The notes: generated from the sequence alone by a model not told the origin. A stretch of 64,000 nt of DNA from Prevotella sp. E9-3 (GCF_022024015.1 NZ_CP091786.1:3472001-3536000); one strand, 5' to 3'; positions 8,507 through 18,054 are shown, numbered from the stretch's first letter. Program-made: numbers and translations.

Positions 8507-8854
8507 ATGAAAACAAGAATATTATTAGCAGTTGTTGCATTCGTTAGTCTTTTGCTGGGCTGTAAGAGTAGTTTTCCCGTTGCCCAGCAGAGTGGTAAGG
8601 AAGACATGGCCTACCTCGTTTTTGTAGGGCCGAAGGATACCTATGGAAATGGTTCCAAACTGGTGCAGGTCGATGTTGACGGCACCACCTTCGATGCCAA
8701 GGTGGTGAAGCCCAAGGTGGCCAATAGAAAGGGCACTCAATACGGAGTGGCCACCGGTCGCCGCAACGTTACTGTCAAATTCAACGGGAACACCGTCTAT
8801 CAGAAGCAGCTGTTCCTCTCAACTCAAGAAACTAAAATCATCACATTGCCATGA
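8507..8854 (+). CDS. Small lipoprotein of the CsgG operon
   Basis: 115 residues. A signal peptide ends in a lipobox (LLLGC, Cys19). The mature part is a predicted small beta domain (YLVFVGPKD, VQVDVDGTTF, RRNVTVKFNG, KQLFLSTQETK) that looks like a single sandwich. I do not recognise a named family. The stop overlaps the next start by 4 bases, so translation is likely coupled. Probably a periplasmic-side or outer-membrane accessory of the CsgG-like protein. Confidence 0.75.
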   Translation: MKTRILLAVVAFVSLLLGCKSSFPVAQQSGKEDMAYLVFVGPKDTYGNGSKLVQVDVDGTTFDAKVVKPKVANRKGTQYGVATGRRNVTVKFNGNTVYQKQLFLSTQETKIITLP

Positions 8855-9195
8855 AGAAATTGTTTGTAGCAGCCATCTGTCTCGCCACATTCGCCTCGTG
8901 TGCCACACAAAGCAGCCTGTACTCCTGGTACGATTCCGAGGATGCTACCTATAAGTACACCAAGCGTACCACCGACGAGACGCTCACTGAAGCGATGGCT
9001 CAGTACGAGAAGGTGATCAAGAAACAGAAAGGACTGCGTGGCGTAGTGCCTCCCGGGGTGAATGCCGAGTATGGCTATCTGCTGTGCAAGGCAGGAAAGA
9101 AAGAAGAAGGACTGGCCCTGTTGCGTGCCGAGATTGCGGCCTATCCAGAGTCCGAGAAGTTTATTTCAAGAATTATTAAGCAGTTGGAAAAATGA
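8851..9195 (+). CDS. DUF4810 lipoprotein
   Basis: 114 residues with lipobox FASC (Cys17). The mature sequence has SLYSWYDSEDATYKYTKR followed by a TPR-like helical pair (GVNAEYGYLLCKAGKKEEGL and ALLRAEIAAYPESEKF), the pattern of DUF4810. This family typically occurs between a CsgG-like and a DUF799 gene, as here. The four-base ATGA overlaps on both sides tie it to its neighbours. The role is unknown; an outer-membrane scaffold is a guess. Confidence 0.85.
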   Translation: MKKLFVAAICLATFASCATQSSLYSWYDSEDATYKYTKRTTDETLTEAMAQYEKVIKKQKGLRGVVPPGVNAEYGYLLCKAGKKEEGLALLRAEIAAYPESEKFISRIIKQLEK

Positions 9196-9866
9196 GAAAG
9201 TTTATTATCCTTGCATTAGCGACCCTGCTTCTGTCGTCGTGTGCCGAGCAGGTGACGCGCCTTGCCCGATATCCCAAGATGTATGACGAACAGCCCCTGT
9301 CCATTGTGGTGATGCCACCCATCAACCGTACAAACCATGTTGAGGCCAAGGACTATTTCTATACCACGCTCTATGCCCCTCTGTGCGAGAAAGGCTATTA
9401 TGTCTATTCGCCCATGATGACCATGGAGATGTTTCAGGCCGAGAGTGCCTACGATGCTGAGCTGTTCCTTGAGGGCAGTCTGTCTCAGTTCCGTGAGGTG
9501 CTGGGAGCCGATGCCGCCATGTTCACCATCATCAAATCGTGGAAGCGAAGCAATCTCACCGGTTCGCTGACGGTGGGAGTGGAGTATATTCTCCGTTCCA
9601 CTAAAACAGGTGAGACTATCTACAGCCGTGAAGGTTTGATCAGTGTTGACCGTAGGGTGAAGAGCGGTACCGGCGGACTGTTTGGTGCCCTTATTGACAT
9701 GGCGGCCACTGTGGCCTCTACTGCCTCTACCGACAATGTTGTGGCCGGTAGGGCCTGCACCATGTATGTGCTGAGCGACATGCCAGAAGGCAAGTATGGC
9801 ACCCAGTTCAACAAAGACCAGAAGATGGCTGCCGGTAAAGCCTATGTAGAGGCAACGGTGCAATAG
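9192..9866 (+). CDS. DUF799 (GNA1162-type) lipoprotein
   Basis: 224 residues with lipobox LLSSC (Cys16). The DUF799 core runs from LSIVVMPPINRTNHVEAKDYF through YYVYSPMMTMEMFQ and LGADAAMFTIIKSW to a C-terminal helical and beta part. GNA1162 of Neisseria is the known structural member and resembles the fold of the TolB N-terminal domain. Last gene of the CsgG operon; the bidirectional terminator at 9941-9972 follows. Its role is unknown, and the trio CsgG-DUF4810-DUF799 is a recurring unit. Confidence 0.85.
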   Translation: MRKFIILALATLLLSSCAEQVTRLARYPKMYDEQPLSIVVMPPINRTNHVEAKDYFYTTLYAPLCEKGYYVYSPMMTMEMFQAESAYDAELFLEGSLSQFREVLGADAAMFTIIKSWKRSNLTGSLTVGVEYILRSTKTGETIYSREGLISVDRRVKSGTGGLFGALIDMAATVASTASTDNVVAGRACTMYVLSDMPEGKYGTQFNKDQKMAAGKAYVEATVQ

Positions 9867-9940
9867 TCTCCCGGCCGCAGTTTTTCTTGCTGCCAACATG
9901 AAGCAAGAAACTATAGACTCATAAAGTATTAAAGAAAAAG

Positions 9941-9972
9941 CCCTCCCAATCTTCGCAAAAAGATTAGGAGGG
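9941..9972. terminator. Bidirectional terminator between the CsgG operon and the GH32 gene
   Basis: CCCTCCCAATCTT pairs with AAGATTAGGAGGG around a 6-base loop. An A-rich run precedes it and a short TTTT follows, so it can stop transcription from both converging operons. Confidence 0.8.
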
Positions 9973-9990
9973 ACTTTTAGTTAATTTGCA

Positions 9991-11604
9991 TTACTGCCAA
10001 CTCACCTTTACGTCGCTCACCGTAATGGTGCCGCCATAATTGTTGATGCTCCAGCAGTTGCGCTGAATACCGTAGATGCGGTTGGTGTAGCAAACATTAT
10101 CGTTGATGTACATCACCATCACCGAGTTGTCGGTGTAGATATCAATCTTATACACATTGTCGGCAGGACGCTTAAATTTATAGCCATCGATACCGGCCAC
10201 AGATCCTTTGCCAAAGACTTTTATCTCCTCACCTTTTTCGTTGGTCTCCAAACGGTAGCCTTCCTGTTCGAATTTTACTTTACGATCGTTCTCGCCTTCG
10301 GGATTCACCACCATGGTGTAGTAGAACTCAGGATCGGTACTGCGCACCAGCGATACGCCGAACTTGTCCTCATTGCCTTCAGTGGTCACCGTGAACGAAA
10401 TGTGGTTGCACGTACCCAGACGGTTGTAGAGCACGTAGGCGTCATCGCCCGTAAGTTTTCCATCGGCATAACCATTCGAGGCCATCACGTTGACAGGCTG
10501 CTCCTTAGTATATTTAGCCTTAATGGCAGGCACTTCGCCCAGTGTGAGGGTACCATCCTCATGCTGAATAATCTTGTGGCATACCAGTGCGCCCGACCAG
10601 TTGGGTTCACCCTCGGCACCCACGTTGATGTTCTTGTCGTGAACAGTAGCACCCGAGCGGAAAGGACACCATCCCCAGATATAGCGGTCGGTACCATTGG
10701 ATGCTGTCTTGCCTGCATAGAAAGCGCGACTGTCCAGCACTCCCTCTTTGCCGTCCTTGGGCCAGTTGGCACCAGGGTCGTTGAAACATTTCTTCAGATT
10801 CTCAAACGAATCTGCCATCATATACTTCACCTTGCGGCTCCAATCTGAGCGATAGGCCTCGCTATACACCAGATACCACCAGTCGCCCATCTTAAACACA
10901 TCAGCACACTCGCACATGCGGTCCCACACCATGTTGAAACCACCCACATGCTCCCAGTTCTTCAGGTCGGCTGACTTATAGTCAACGAAACGCAGTTTAC
11001 TGCTAATCACCATGTGCCACATGCCGTCCTCAGCCTTGAAAATCTGTGGGTCGCGGAAGTCAGAAGCTGAATAGCCATTGTCAGGGCCATAGAGTGCCCA
11101 GCTGTAGTCCTTAGTCCAGTTCTTGAAGTCGGGCGACGTGGCGCGCAGCACCACTTCCTGTGCGGTGTGACCGGTATAGTAGATATAGTACAACCCGTCG
11201 GCCTCGTTGTAGATGGCACAGCCCGTACCTATGGCTGCATCGGCCTCTTGAACAGAAGTGCCGGTAGGCAGCACCTCGCCCAGCGACTGATAGTTGGCAC
11301 CATCCTTAGTAGATACGCCCCAGATGGGATGATAGCACGGACCGTTGTTGTCGTATTCCTGCAGATAGAGCACCTTGAACTCGCCTGCCTTCTGATCGTA
11401 GAAAGGCATAGGGTCGCCGCATCGGCCTATGGCAGGATTGTAGTAGGTCTGGAATCCGGCATCGTCGGCAGAGGTGAATGCGCCGGTAGTACCAGCCCAG
11501 TCTTTCTCGGCATCAGGACCAAACGAGTCCTCGGTGCAGGCGGTGGTTGCAGCGATGCTGCAACCTACAAGACCTGCAAATAATATATGGATCATCTTTT
11601 TCAT
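9991..11604 (-). CDS. GH32 surface lipoprotein (endo-levanase-like)
   Basis: 537 residues with lipobox TTAC (Cys23), so probably outer-membrane anchored. The propeller has the variant nucleophile motif RCGDPMPFY (Asp64) in place of WMNDPNG, a standard FRDP (Asp185), and CECADVF with the acid/base Glu232. This variant is typical of a Bacteroidetes GH32 subgroup that carries a C-terminal beta-sandwich (here about 370-537, with SVMVMYINDNVCYT and ITVSDVKVSW). By position it matches the surface GH32 of the B. thetaiotaomicron levan locus (BT1760). It should cut fructan at the cell surface to feed SusCD. Endo action is inferred, not read. Confidence 0.85.
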   Translation of the reverse strand: MKKMIHILFAGLVGCSIAATTACTEDSFGPDAEKDWAGTTGAFTSADDAGFQTYYNPAIGRCGDPMPFYDQKAGEFKVLYLQEYDNNGPCYHPIWGVSTKDGANYQSLGEVLPTGTSVQEADAAIGTGCAIYNEADGLYYIYYTGHTAQEVVLRATSPDFKNWTKDYSWALYGPDNGYSASDFRDPQIFKAEDGMWHMVISSKLRFVDYKSADLKNWEHVGGFNMVWDRMCECADVFKMGDWWYLVYSEAYRSDWSRKVKYMMADSFENLKKCFNDPGANWPKDGKEGVLDSRAFYAGKTASNGTDRYIWGWCPFRSGATVHDKNINVGAEGEPNWSGALVCHKIIQHEDGTLTLGEVPAIKAKYTKEQPVNVMASNGYADGKLTGDDAYVLYNRLGTCNHISFTVTTEGNEDKFGVSLVRSTDPEFYYTMVVNPEGENDRKVKFEQEGYRLETNEKGEEIKVFGKGSVAGIDGYKFKRPADNVYKIDIYTDNSVMVMYINDNVCYTNRIYGIQRNCWSINNYGGTITVSDVKVSWQ

Positions 11605-11606
11605 AA

Positions 11607-13031
11607 TTATTTATTCATTAAGTAATTGAATGCGTTTTGGGTCATAATCTCAATATTCTTGTGGAACTTCTCCACATAGCCTGCCTCATAGGTATATGAG
11701 TACCAGTCGAAGCAGCCTGAGCCGATGCAGATGATAGCACCCTTATTATCCTTGGCAGGATATTCCCATAGCACGATGGCTCCATCTCCGCCCACGCCCA
11801 GGATAGTAGCACCCGTACGGGCTTCCCAGGCAGCATAGTTGTCATAGCCTCCCCAGTCGGTACCGATATGATACTGTGAGGTGGTATTGGTGATGTAATA
11901 ACCGGCGTCGGTACAGTAAACCCTGTTGGGATCGTCACCGGCAATGAGTCCCTGATAGATGGGGTGATTGTTCTGACCGGTGTACATCAGGAAGTCCCAC
12001 GGACCGTTGCACAGTTCGGCAGCGTCTTCGTTCTTTCCCCAGCAGTTGTTAGGTGTTGTCCAGTCATCATCGCCAGTAGCACCGATAAACGATGGCAGGT
12101 TTACGGCACAGCGAGTCATGAACAGCGAACCGCCATTCTCGTAGAACTGTCGGATCTCGTTCTTGGTGTCGAGGGCGTCTGTAGCCTTAGCCATAAACAC
12201 GTCGTGACCATCCACGCCTCCATCTACATGCCAGTGCCACCAAATCACCTTACACTGTGAAAGGTCAACCGTTCCGGCACGCAGGTCGGCAAACGATACA
12301 TAGAGTGAGTTGGCCACATTGCCCAGCATCCACTGGCAGGCTGCCTTGGCCTCAGGATCCAGCTCGCTCAATGAAGCAGCCGAACCTATGAAGAGTGCTG
12401 ATGGCTTGTCAATAGCAATAACCTTGGCGGTATAGGTGCTTTCAGCCGAATTGTTTTTCACCTTATACTGTACAGGCTGGGTGAAATCCTGTGCCACGCC
12501 CGAAGCCGGTGTAATGGTGGCATTGGCACTATAAGTGATGGTGGGCACCAAACCGGTGAGTCCAACAGAGGCAGGCACATAAACGGTGATAGTCTTAGTG
12601 GTCTGATCAATTGCACCTGTGTAAATGTCGTTGATAACAAACTGTGTGATACGTGCCTCATCGTTCATCACTGAGAGTGTCCAGTTGAGAACCACATCGC
12701 CATTTTTCACACAGAGGTTCTTGGGAGCCTTCATGTTAAGAGTCTGACCTTCAACCACATTGCAGGAAGCTCCGGCAGACAGTTTCAACTTCGTCACCTT
12801 CATGGCTGCTGTCTCATAGATTTCTGGAAGGCGCACCACGATGGTGTGTGTCTTGGCATCAACGATACCCTCATAGTCATCGAGGGCGATAGCCTCAATG
12901 TCGCAGTCGCCACCGAGCATCATCTCGTTTTTGCTGTCGTCATCATCGCAGGCTGTGAGTGCAGCAGTTATACCGCAACACATCAGACAGGCGCAGACGA
13001 ACTGGAATATTTTCGATTTCATATCTTTCAT
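11607..13031 (-). CDS. DUF4960 surface glycan-binding lipoprotein
   Basis: 474 residues with lipobox LTAC (about Cys28) followed by DDDDSK, an acidic surface-export signal. Two Ig-like repeats (about 40-210, DUF5018-like: THTIVVRLPEIYE and TKTITVYVPASVG) precede a C-terminal domain (about 215-470) rich in Trp, Gly and Asp (VIWWHWHVDGGVDGHD, GGSLFMTRCAVNLPSF) that fits DUF4960. The levan-binding protein BT1761 of B. thetaiotaomicron has the same position, between SusD and GH32. It should hold fructan at the surface. A second possible start (MKSK) lies three codons downstream. Confidence 0.85.
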   Translation of the reverse strand: MKDMKSKIFQFVCACLMCCGITAALTACDDDDSKNEMMLGGDCDIEAIALDDYEGIVDAKTHTIVVRLPEIYETAAMKVTKLKLSAGASCNVVEGQTLNMKAPKNLCVKNGDVVLNWTLSVMNDEARITQFVINDIYTGAIDQTTKTITVYVPASVGLTGLVPTITYSANATITPASGVAQDFTQPVQYKVKNNSAESTYTAKVIAIDKPSALFIGSAASLSELDPEAKAACQWMLGNVANSLYVSFADLRAGTVDLSQCKVIWWHWHVDGGVDGHDVFMAKATDALDTKNEIRQFYENGGSLFMTRCAVNLPSFIGATGDDDWTTPNNCWGKNEDAAELCNGPWDFLMYTGQNNHPIYQGLIAGDDPNRVYCTDAGYYITNTTSQYHIGTDWGGYDNYAAWEARTGATILGVGGDGAIVLWEYPAKDNKGAIICIGSGCFDWYSYTYEAGYVEKFHKNIEIMTQNAFNYLMNK

Positions 13032-13053
13032 TATTTAAGTTAGTATTATAATT

Positions 13054-14799
13054 TTACCAGTTACCGATGTTTTGAGTATAATGGCCGTTGGAAGCCGAGA
13101 TCTGCGCAAAGGGAATGGGCAGATATTCATCCTTGTCGGCAGTGAAATGAGCTTCCTTGTAGATGGCGCAGTTGTCTATTTCCTCGGAATAGTACTTGTT
13201 CAGTACTGTTGCGGCATCGCCCCAGCGCACCAGGTCGAAGAAACGTTCACACTCCATACCCAGTTCCAAACGGCGTTCCATCTTCACAATATTCAAGGCC
13301 TCTTCTTTCGAGTAGCTGCCATTGTAGTTGGCTACATAGAATTTTACACCATATGTATTGGGATAGCTGGCAATCATCTGTGTGCTGGTAGCGGCACGCG
13401 AACGAATCTGGTTGACCAGTTGGATGGCCTGTGGAGCCTTGTCAAGTTGGGCATAGGCCTCGGCACGCATCAGCAGCACATCGGCATAGCGGAACACAAT
13501 TCTGTTCATAGAGCTGGCCCAGTAGCTGCCCTTGATCAGGTAGTTGTCGATGAGGGCGGGGTCAACATTCTGTTTCAGTGACACATTATAGCCATAGAGA
13601 CCGTTCGAGCGACTCCAGATGCTGGTCTTTTCCATCATATAGTTCTTGTTGAACATATAGGGAAGTCCTGAGATGCCCACGGTAAGGAACAGTCGAGGAT
13701 CGGCATTGTCCTGCGTCATGTTGTAGTCCTTGTCGTTGAAGCTGGTCAGCAGGGGCAGACCGTCTGCACCGGTACGATAGGCATTCACCAAGTTCTGTGA
13801 AGGTTTGTAGAAATCGCATCCGCCATCAGTAGCACCGGGAATATTGGGTGGAATCAGGCCGTAGCTCCAGTTCAGGTTGCCATAGGTAGATCCGTCGTTG
13901 CGCGAATACTGGATGGCCCAAAGACTCTCAATACCATTCTCAAACTGTTCTTCCGGGCGGAAGTTGTTGTGCAGGTCGGATTCCAGACCGTAGTTGCCGT
14001 AAAGCGACGGGTCGGTAAAATCAATGACCTTCTGCATATCGTCGGCATTGACAGATGTTACCTGATTGCTTTTCGGATTGTCTTGGCGATAGGCTTTGTA
14101 CAGATATACCTTGGCCAGGAAAGCAGCAGCGGCAGCCTTGGTAGGACGGCCCTTGTCGTCCTGCGTCTGCGGCAGAGTGTTGTAGGCTTCCATCAGGTCG
14201 TTGATAATCAGTTGCCAGCCTTCATCATTGGTATAGGCAGTATTCGACAGGTTGTTGTACTGCTCATAGCTCAAGTTGTGATCTATGATGAAAGGAATGT
14301 TCTTGTACAGACGTTTCAGCAGGAAGTGGGCATAGGCACGCAGAAATTTCATTTCGGCCAGTCGTTGCTCTTTCAGTTCGTAGTCACTTTCATTAAGCAG
14401 GGCGATGGCTGTGTTTACACGTGAAATACTATTATAGAGGCGCACCCACATGTCGTTGATATTCCAGTTGGTAGTCAGCACGCCCTGTTGTACTTCCAGC
14501 TGATGGAACACATCACCGTCGCTGGTACCTGAACCGCCTTTATAGGCATCGTCCGAGCGCACGTCGAAGTTCCACATCGAGAACGATGAGTTGATATCCT
14601 CGGCGGTAGTGAAAATGGCGTAGGCAGACACTGTCATGGCCTCGGCATTTTCAGCATTCTTTGCCTGCTCATCACTGAAAGTGCCTTGTGGTACGTGTTC
14701 GTCAAGGAAACTGTCACAAGAGCTGAAGAGTGAGCAGTTGATTGTAAATAGCGCAGTGCTGAAAAGCAAGCAGCTTATTTTGTTTATCTTAGTATTCAT
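13054..14799 (-). CDS. SusD/RagB-family nutrient-binding lipoprotein
   Basis: 581 residues from the ATG at 14797-14799 (MNTKINKI); a longer frame to 14835 would overlap susC. Lipobox FSSC precedes DSFLDEHVPQGTF, the classic SusD start. TPR-like helices follow (RLAEMKFLRAYAHFLLKRLY), and the C terminus has the conserved ADVLLMRAEAYAQL and RRLELGMECERFFDLVRWG. SusD caps the SusC channel and delivers glycan. The signal-peptide segment ALFTINCSLFSS resembles the short dispersed repeat family of this window when read as protein, suggesting that a repeat seeded it. Confidence 0.93.
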   Translation of the reverse strand: MNTKINKISCLLFSTALFTINCSLFSSCDSFLDEHVPQGTFSDEQAKNAENAEAMTVSAYAIFTTAEDINSSFSMWNFDVRSDDAYKGGSGTSDGDVFHQLEVQQGVLTTNWNINDMWVRLYNSISRVNTAIALLNESDYELKEQRLAEMKFLRAYAHFLLKRLYKNIPFIIDHNLSYEQYNNLSNTAYTNDEGWQLIINDLMEAYNTLPQTQDDKGRPTKAAAAAFLAKVYLYKAYRQDNPKSNQVTSVNADDMQKVIDFTDPSLYGNYGLESDLHNNFRPEEQFENGIESLWAIQYSRNDGSTYGNLNWSYGLIPPNIPGATDGGCDFYKPSQNLVNAYRTGADGLPLLTSFNDKDYNMTQDNADPRLFLTVGISGLPYMFNKNYMMEKTSIWSRSNGLYGYNVSLKQNVDPALIDNYLIKGSYWASSMNRIVFRYADVLLMRAEAYAQLDKAPQAIQLVNQIRSRAATSTQMIASYPNTYGVKFYVANYNGSYSKEEALNIVKMERRLELGMECERFFDLVRWGDAATVLNKYYSEEIDNCAIYKEAHFTADKDEYLPIPFAQISASNGHYTQNIGNW

Positions 14800-14812
14800 A
14801 ATGGCAATCGTG

Positions 14813-17800
14813 TTAGAATGAGACATTGAGACCAAACGTTACGTTAAGAGGAATAGGATAACCGAAGTTGGCATTCTCTGGATCTACGCCAGTGAAGTTC
14901 TTACTCTTGATGGTGAGCAGGTTCTGTGCAGAGACATAGGTGCGCAGACGTGAGAGGTGAACCTTGTCGATGATACTCTTTGGGAAGTTATACCCCAGCT
15001 GTATGGTGCGCAGTTTGGCATATGAGCCATCCTCTACGAAGAAACTGCTCACACGTTTCTCATTATTATTGTCCATTGTGCTGATGGCAGGGATGTTGGA
15101 ATCCATGTTCTCAGGCGTCCATGCGTCAAGCAGGCGGTGACCTTTGTTCAGGTTCGAAATGTTCAGACCGCTCCAGAGGTCGGTTTCTTTCTTCAAGTCG
15201 CTGATCACGTCAACGCCCTGCACTCCTTGCCAGAACATAGTCAAGTCGAAGTTCTTATATTGCAGGTAGATGTTCAGACCCCAGGTAAAGTCGGGAACAG
15301 GATTGTAGATCCACTCCTGGTCTTTCTCGTTGATGACACCATCTTTGTTCAGGTCCTTCCAGCGAATGCGGCCCAGCCCGGCTCCATTCTGTTGGGCATG
15401 ATTGTCTATATCGGCCTGACTCTTGAAGATGCCGTCGAACACATAGCCCACCTGAGCTCCCATCGGATGGCCCACTACACTCTCCACACCATTGCCGCCA
15501 AAGTCGCCGCGGGCAGCAAGTGTCTCAGGCAGTTTGGTCACCTCATTGCGATAGGTACCGATGTTTCCGGCAATGTCGTACTGGAAACTGCCTATCTCGC
15601 CGCGATAGCCAAGGTTCAGTTCAATACCCTTGTTCAGCATCTCGCCGGCATTGATCCACTGACTTGAACCTTCACCCATCACACCGATGCCGGGCATATA
15701 TACCAGAATATCGGTGGTTTTCTTATGATACCATTCAAACGAACCGTATAGGGCGTTGTGGAACAGGGCAAAGTCAAGACCAAGGTTGGTTTGGGTAGTT
15801 GTTTCCCATTTCAGGTCATCATTGCCCAACTGGTTACGCTTGAAACCGCTGGCCAGCTGCTGACCGCCATTCGTACCAGCAATATCATAGCTTGTTCCAT
15901 AACTCTGTCCGCCGAAACCAGCTTCACCGTAATTGCTCTCATAGAGTGTATAGCGGGCAATGTTTGATATTTCCTGATTACCAGTCTGACCCCATGAAGC
16001 GCGAACCTTCAAATTGTCGAGCCAGTCAACATTTTTCAGGAAGTTCTCCTGATTGATACGCCAACCTGCTGATACCGATGGGAAGGTACCGTATCTGTTG
16101 TTACGTCCAAAGCGGCTGGAACCGTCACGACGAATGGTGAAACTGGCCATATAGCGGTCGTCATAGGTGTAGTTGGCTTTTCCGAAAAATGAAACCAGTG
16201 TGTATCCTTCTCCAGAACCGTAAGCCTCTGCCTCGCCTACAGCAGCTTTGGGCCACATATAGTCGGGATTCAGAATAGCGAAGTCGTAGGCTTTTCCACT
16301 GAACCATGTGTCGTCCTCACGGTTCAACTCCATACCCACCATGGCGTCGGCACGGTGTTTCTTAACCTCCAGATTATAAGTGGCAATAGCGTTCCACATC
16401 CATTTTGTCCAATGCTCCTGTTTGGCCTCAACGGCGTTGGTGGCATTGGCCATAGTTCCTTCTGTGATAGGATAGGTGAAGATGCGTTGTTCTTTCTGTG
16501 AATAGTCCAGACCGAAGGTTGATTTCACGTGGAAGTCCTTCAATGGATTGATGTCGATATAGGCATCGCCGAACATGCGCCAGTAGATATAGCGGTTGTC
16601 GCTGTTGCGGTCCAGACGTGCTACGGGGTTCTCACGGTCGGGATAGCCACCCACCGGTCCTGCATAGTCGCCATTCTTTGTATAAACAGGGAGTGAAGGA
16701 TTAAACTGCAGCACATTCTCCAGGAACCCGCCGGGAGCCTGCACCTCATTGGTACGATTCAGTGTGAAGTGCTCACCGACAGTGACGATGCTGCGGTCCT
16801 TGACTTTCAACAGTTTGTAGTCACTGTTCATACGGGCCGAGAAACGCTCGAAGTCCGATTGCTTGATGATACCGTCGTTTTTGTAATAGCCCAACGAGAA
16901 GAATGAAGAGCCTTTCTCCGACCCATTGCTCAGCGACACGTTGTACTGTTGAACCAGTCCGGTGCGTGTGGTCTCCTTAAACCAGTCGGTGTCTGATGCC
17001 GGTGTAGTACCTGCAGCGTCCAGATATTTGTTCATGCTGATGCCGTTCAGCACCGGTCGTCCCTGTGCGTTATAGCTCCAGTCGTAGCGATAGCCCAGAC
17101 CGTTCTGGTTGGGGTCCAGTCCGTCGTTCACATAGCCCTGCCACATCACCTTGCCGAACTCTTTGGCATTCAGCACATCCATCTTGTGGGCATAGGTCTG
17201 TACCGACACACTGGCATCGAAGTCTATCTTCACACTGCCTTCCTTACCTTTCTTGGTGGTGATGATGATCACACCGTTGGCAGCGCGCGAACCGTAGATA
17301 GAGGCCGAGGCTGCATCCTTCAGCACCTGAATACTCTCAATATCGTTGCCGTTCAGTTCGTGCATACCGGCTTTGGTGGGCACACCATCTATAATATATA
17401 GAGGATCGTTGTTGTTCAGGGTGCCGATACCGCGAATACGTACTGTTGCCGAACCCGATGGGGCACCGTCGGCCGAGATGTTCATGCCAGGCACACGGCC
17501 CTGCATGGCCTTGATGGGGTTGTTCTCGTTCTGCTTGGCCAGTTCGCCCACGCTCACCACGGTCACCGCACCCGTAAGGTCGGACTTGCGCTGGGTGGTA
17601 TAGCCTGTCACCACTACTTCGTTCAGCGTCTGGGCGTCTTCCTGAAGGGTTACCTTCATGCCATTCACTGCAGCCATTTCAACTGTCTGGTAGCCTACGA
17701 AACTGACGGTTAGTGTTTTTCCGGCAGCAACTTTCAGTCTGAACTCGCCATCAAAGTTGGTTACCGTTCCGTTCGAGGTTCCCTTTTCCATGATCGTAGC

Positions 17801-17920
17801 ACCGATAATCGGTTCGCCTTCCGAATCGAAAACAGTACCTGCAATCTCACTCTGTGCAAACACAATGGTGCCTACACAAATGAGCATCATACTCAACAGG
17901 AGTCTTTTAAGTTGTTTCAT
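14813..17920 (-). CDS. SusC/RagA-family TonB-dependent fructan importer
   Basis: 1035 residues. Signal peptide (to about 22), a carboxypeptidase-like regulatory domain (IAGTVFDSEGEPIIGATI...), a TonB box region (TLNEVVVTGYTTQRKSDLTG), a plug domain with ADGAPSGSATVRIRGIGTL and DPLYIIDGVP, then a 22-strand barrel ending VTFGLNVSF with terminal Phe. It should import fructan oligosaccharides across the outer membrane with energy from TonB/ExbBD. First gene of the operon susC-susD-DUF4960-GH32. Its promoter and the candidate operator lie at 17955-18054. Confidence 0.95.
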   Translation of the reverse strand: MKQLKRLLLSMMLICVGTIVFAQSEIAGTVFDSEGEPIIGATIMEKGTSNGTVTNFDGEFRLKVAAGKTLTVSFVGYQTVEMAAVNGMKVTLQEDAQTLNEVVVTGYTTQRKSDLTGAVTVVSVGELAKQNENNPIKAMQGRVPGMNISADGAPSGSATVRIRGIGTLNNNDPLYIIDGVPTKAGMHELNGNDIESIQVLKDAASASIYGSRAANGVIIITTKKGKEGSVKIDFDASVSVQTYAHKMDVLNAKEFGKVMWQGYVNDGLDPNQNGLGYRYDWSYNAQGRPVLNGISMNKYLDAAGTTPASDTDWFKETTRTGLVQQYNVSLSNGSEKGSSFFSLGYYKNDGIIKQSDFERFSARMNSDYKLLKVKDRSIVTVGEHFTLNRTNEVQAPGGFLENVLQFNPSLPVYTKNGDYAGPVGGYPDRENPVARLDRNSDNRYIYWRMFGDAYIDINPLKDFHVKSTFGLDYSQKEQRIFTYPITEGTMANATNAVEAKQEHWTKWMWNAIATYNLEVKKHRADAMVGMELNREDDTWFSGKAYDFAILNPDYMWPKAAVGEAEAYGSGEGYTLVSFFGKANYTYDDRYMASFTIRRDGSSRFGRNNRYGTFPSVSAGWRINQENFLKNVDWLDNLKVRASWGQTGNQEISNIARYTLYESNYGEAGFGGQSYGTSYDIAGTNGGQQLASGFKRNQLGNDDLKWETTTQTNLGLDFALFHNALYGSFEWYHKKTTDILVYMPGIGVMGEGSSQWINAGEMLNKGIELNLGYRGEIGSFQYDIAGNIGTYRNEVTKLPETLAARGDFGGNGVESVVGHPMGAQVGYVFDGIFKSQADIDNHAQQNGAGLGRIRWKDLNKDGVINEKDQEWIYNPVPDFTWGLNIYLQYKNFDLTMFWQGVQGVDVISDLKKETDLWSGLNISNLNKGHRLLDAWTPENMDSNIPAISTMDNNNEKRVSSFFVEDGSYAKLRTIQLGYNFPKSIIDKVHLSRLRTYVSAQNLLTIKSKNFTGVDPENANFGYPIPLNVTFGLNVSF

Positions 17921-17954
17921 AAATGTTTTTTGGGTTAGTATTGAAAAATTGCTG

Positions 17955-17962
17955 CAAAGATA
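17955..17962 (-). promoter_or_regulatory. -7 element of the susC operon
   Basis: CAAAGATA on plus reads TATCTTTG on minus (TAnnTTTG), 35 bases before the susC start. No good -33 box is seen, which fits activator-dependent transcription from the adjacent operator. Confidence 0.6.
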
Positions 17963-17986
17963 TATGTCAACAGGCTATAGGAGACT

Positions 17987-18054
17987 AAAAAATCGTTCAT
18001 CACCCTCCAAATTTGTTGCGATGTAACAAATTTTTCTGATAATGAACGATTTTT
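17987..18054 (-). promoter_or_regulatory. Candidate operator of the fructan regulator (site 2, susC)
   Basis: Nested inverted repeats: outer arms AAAAAATCGTTCAT (17987-18000) and ATGAACGATTTTT (18042-18054), inner arms AAATTTGTT and AACAAATTT around GCGATGT. The right half (GATGTAACA, TTTTTCT, AATGAACGATTTTT) closely matches site 1 at 7417-7463. It sits 25 bases upstream of the susC -7 element, where an activator would bind. Confidence 0.6.

Noticed and set aside
9216..9899. A 227-codon minus-strand frame opposite the DUF799 gene
   Set aside because: The plus-strand frame has a lipobox, DUF799 motifs and 4-base operon overlaps; the reverse frame shows none and is a shadow.
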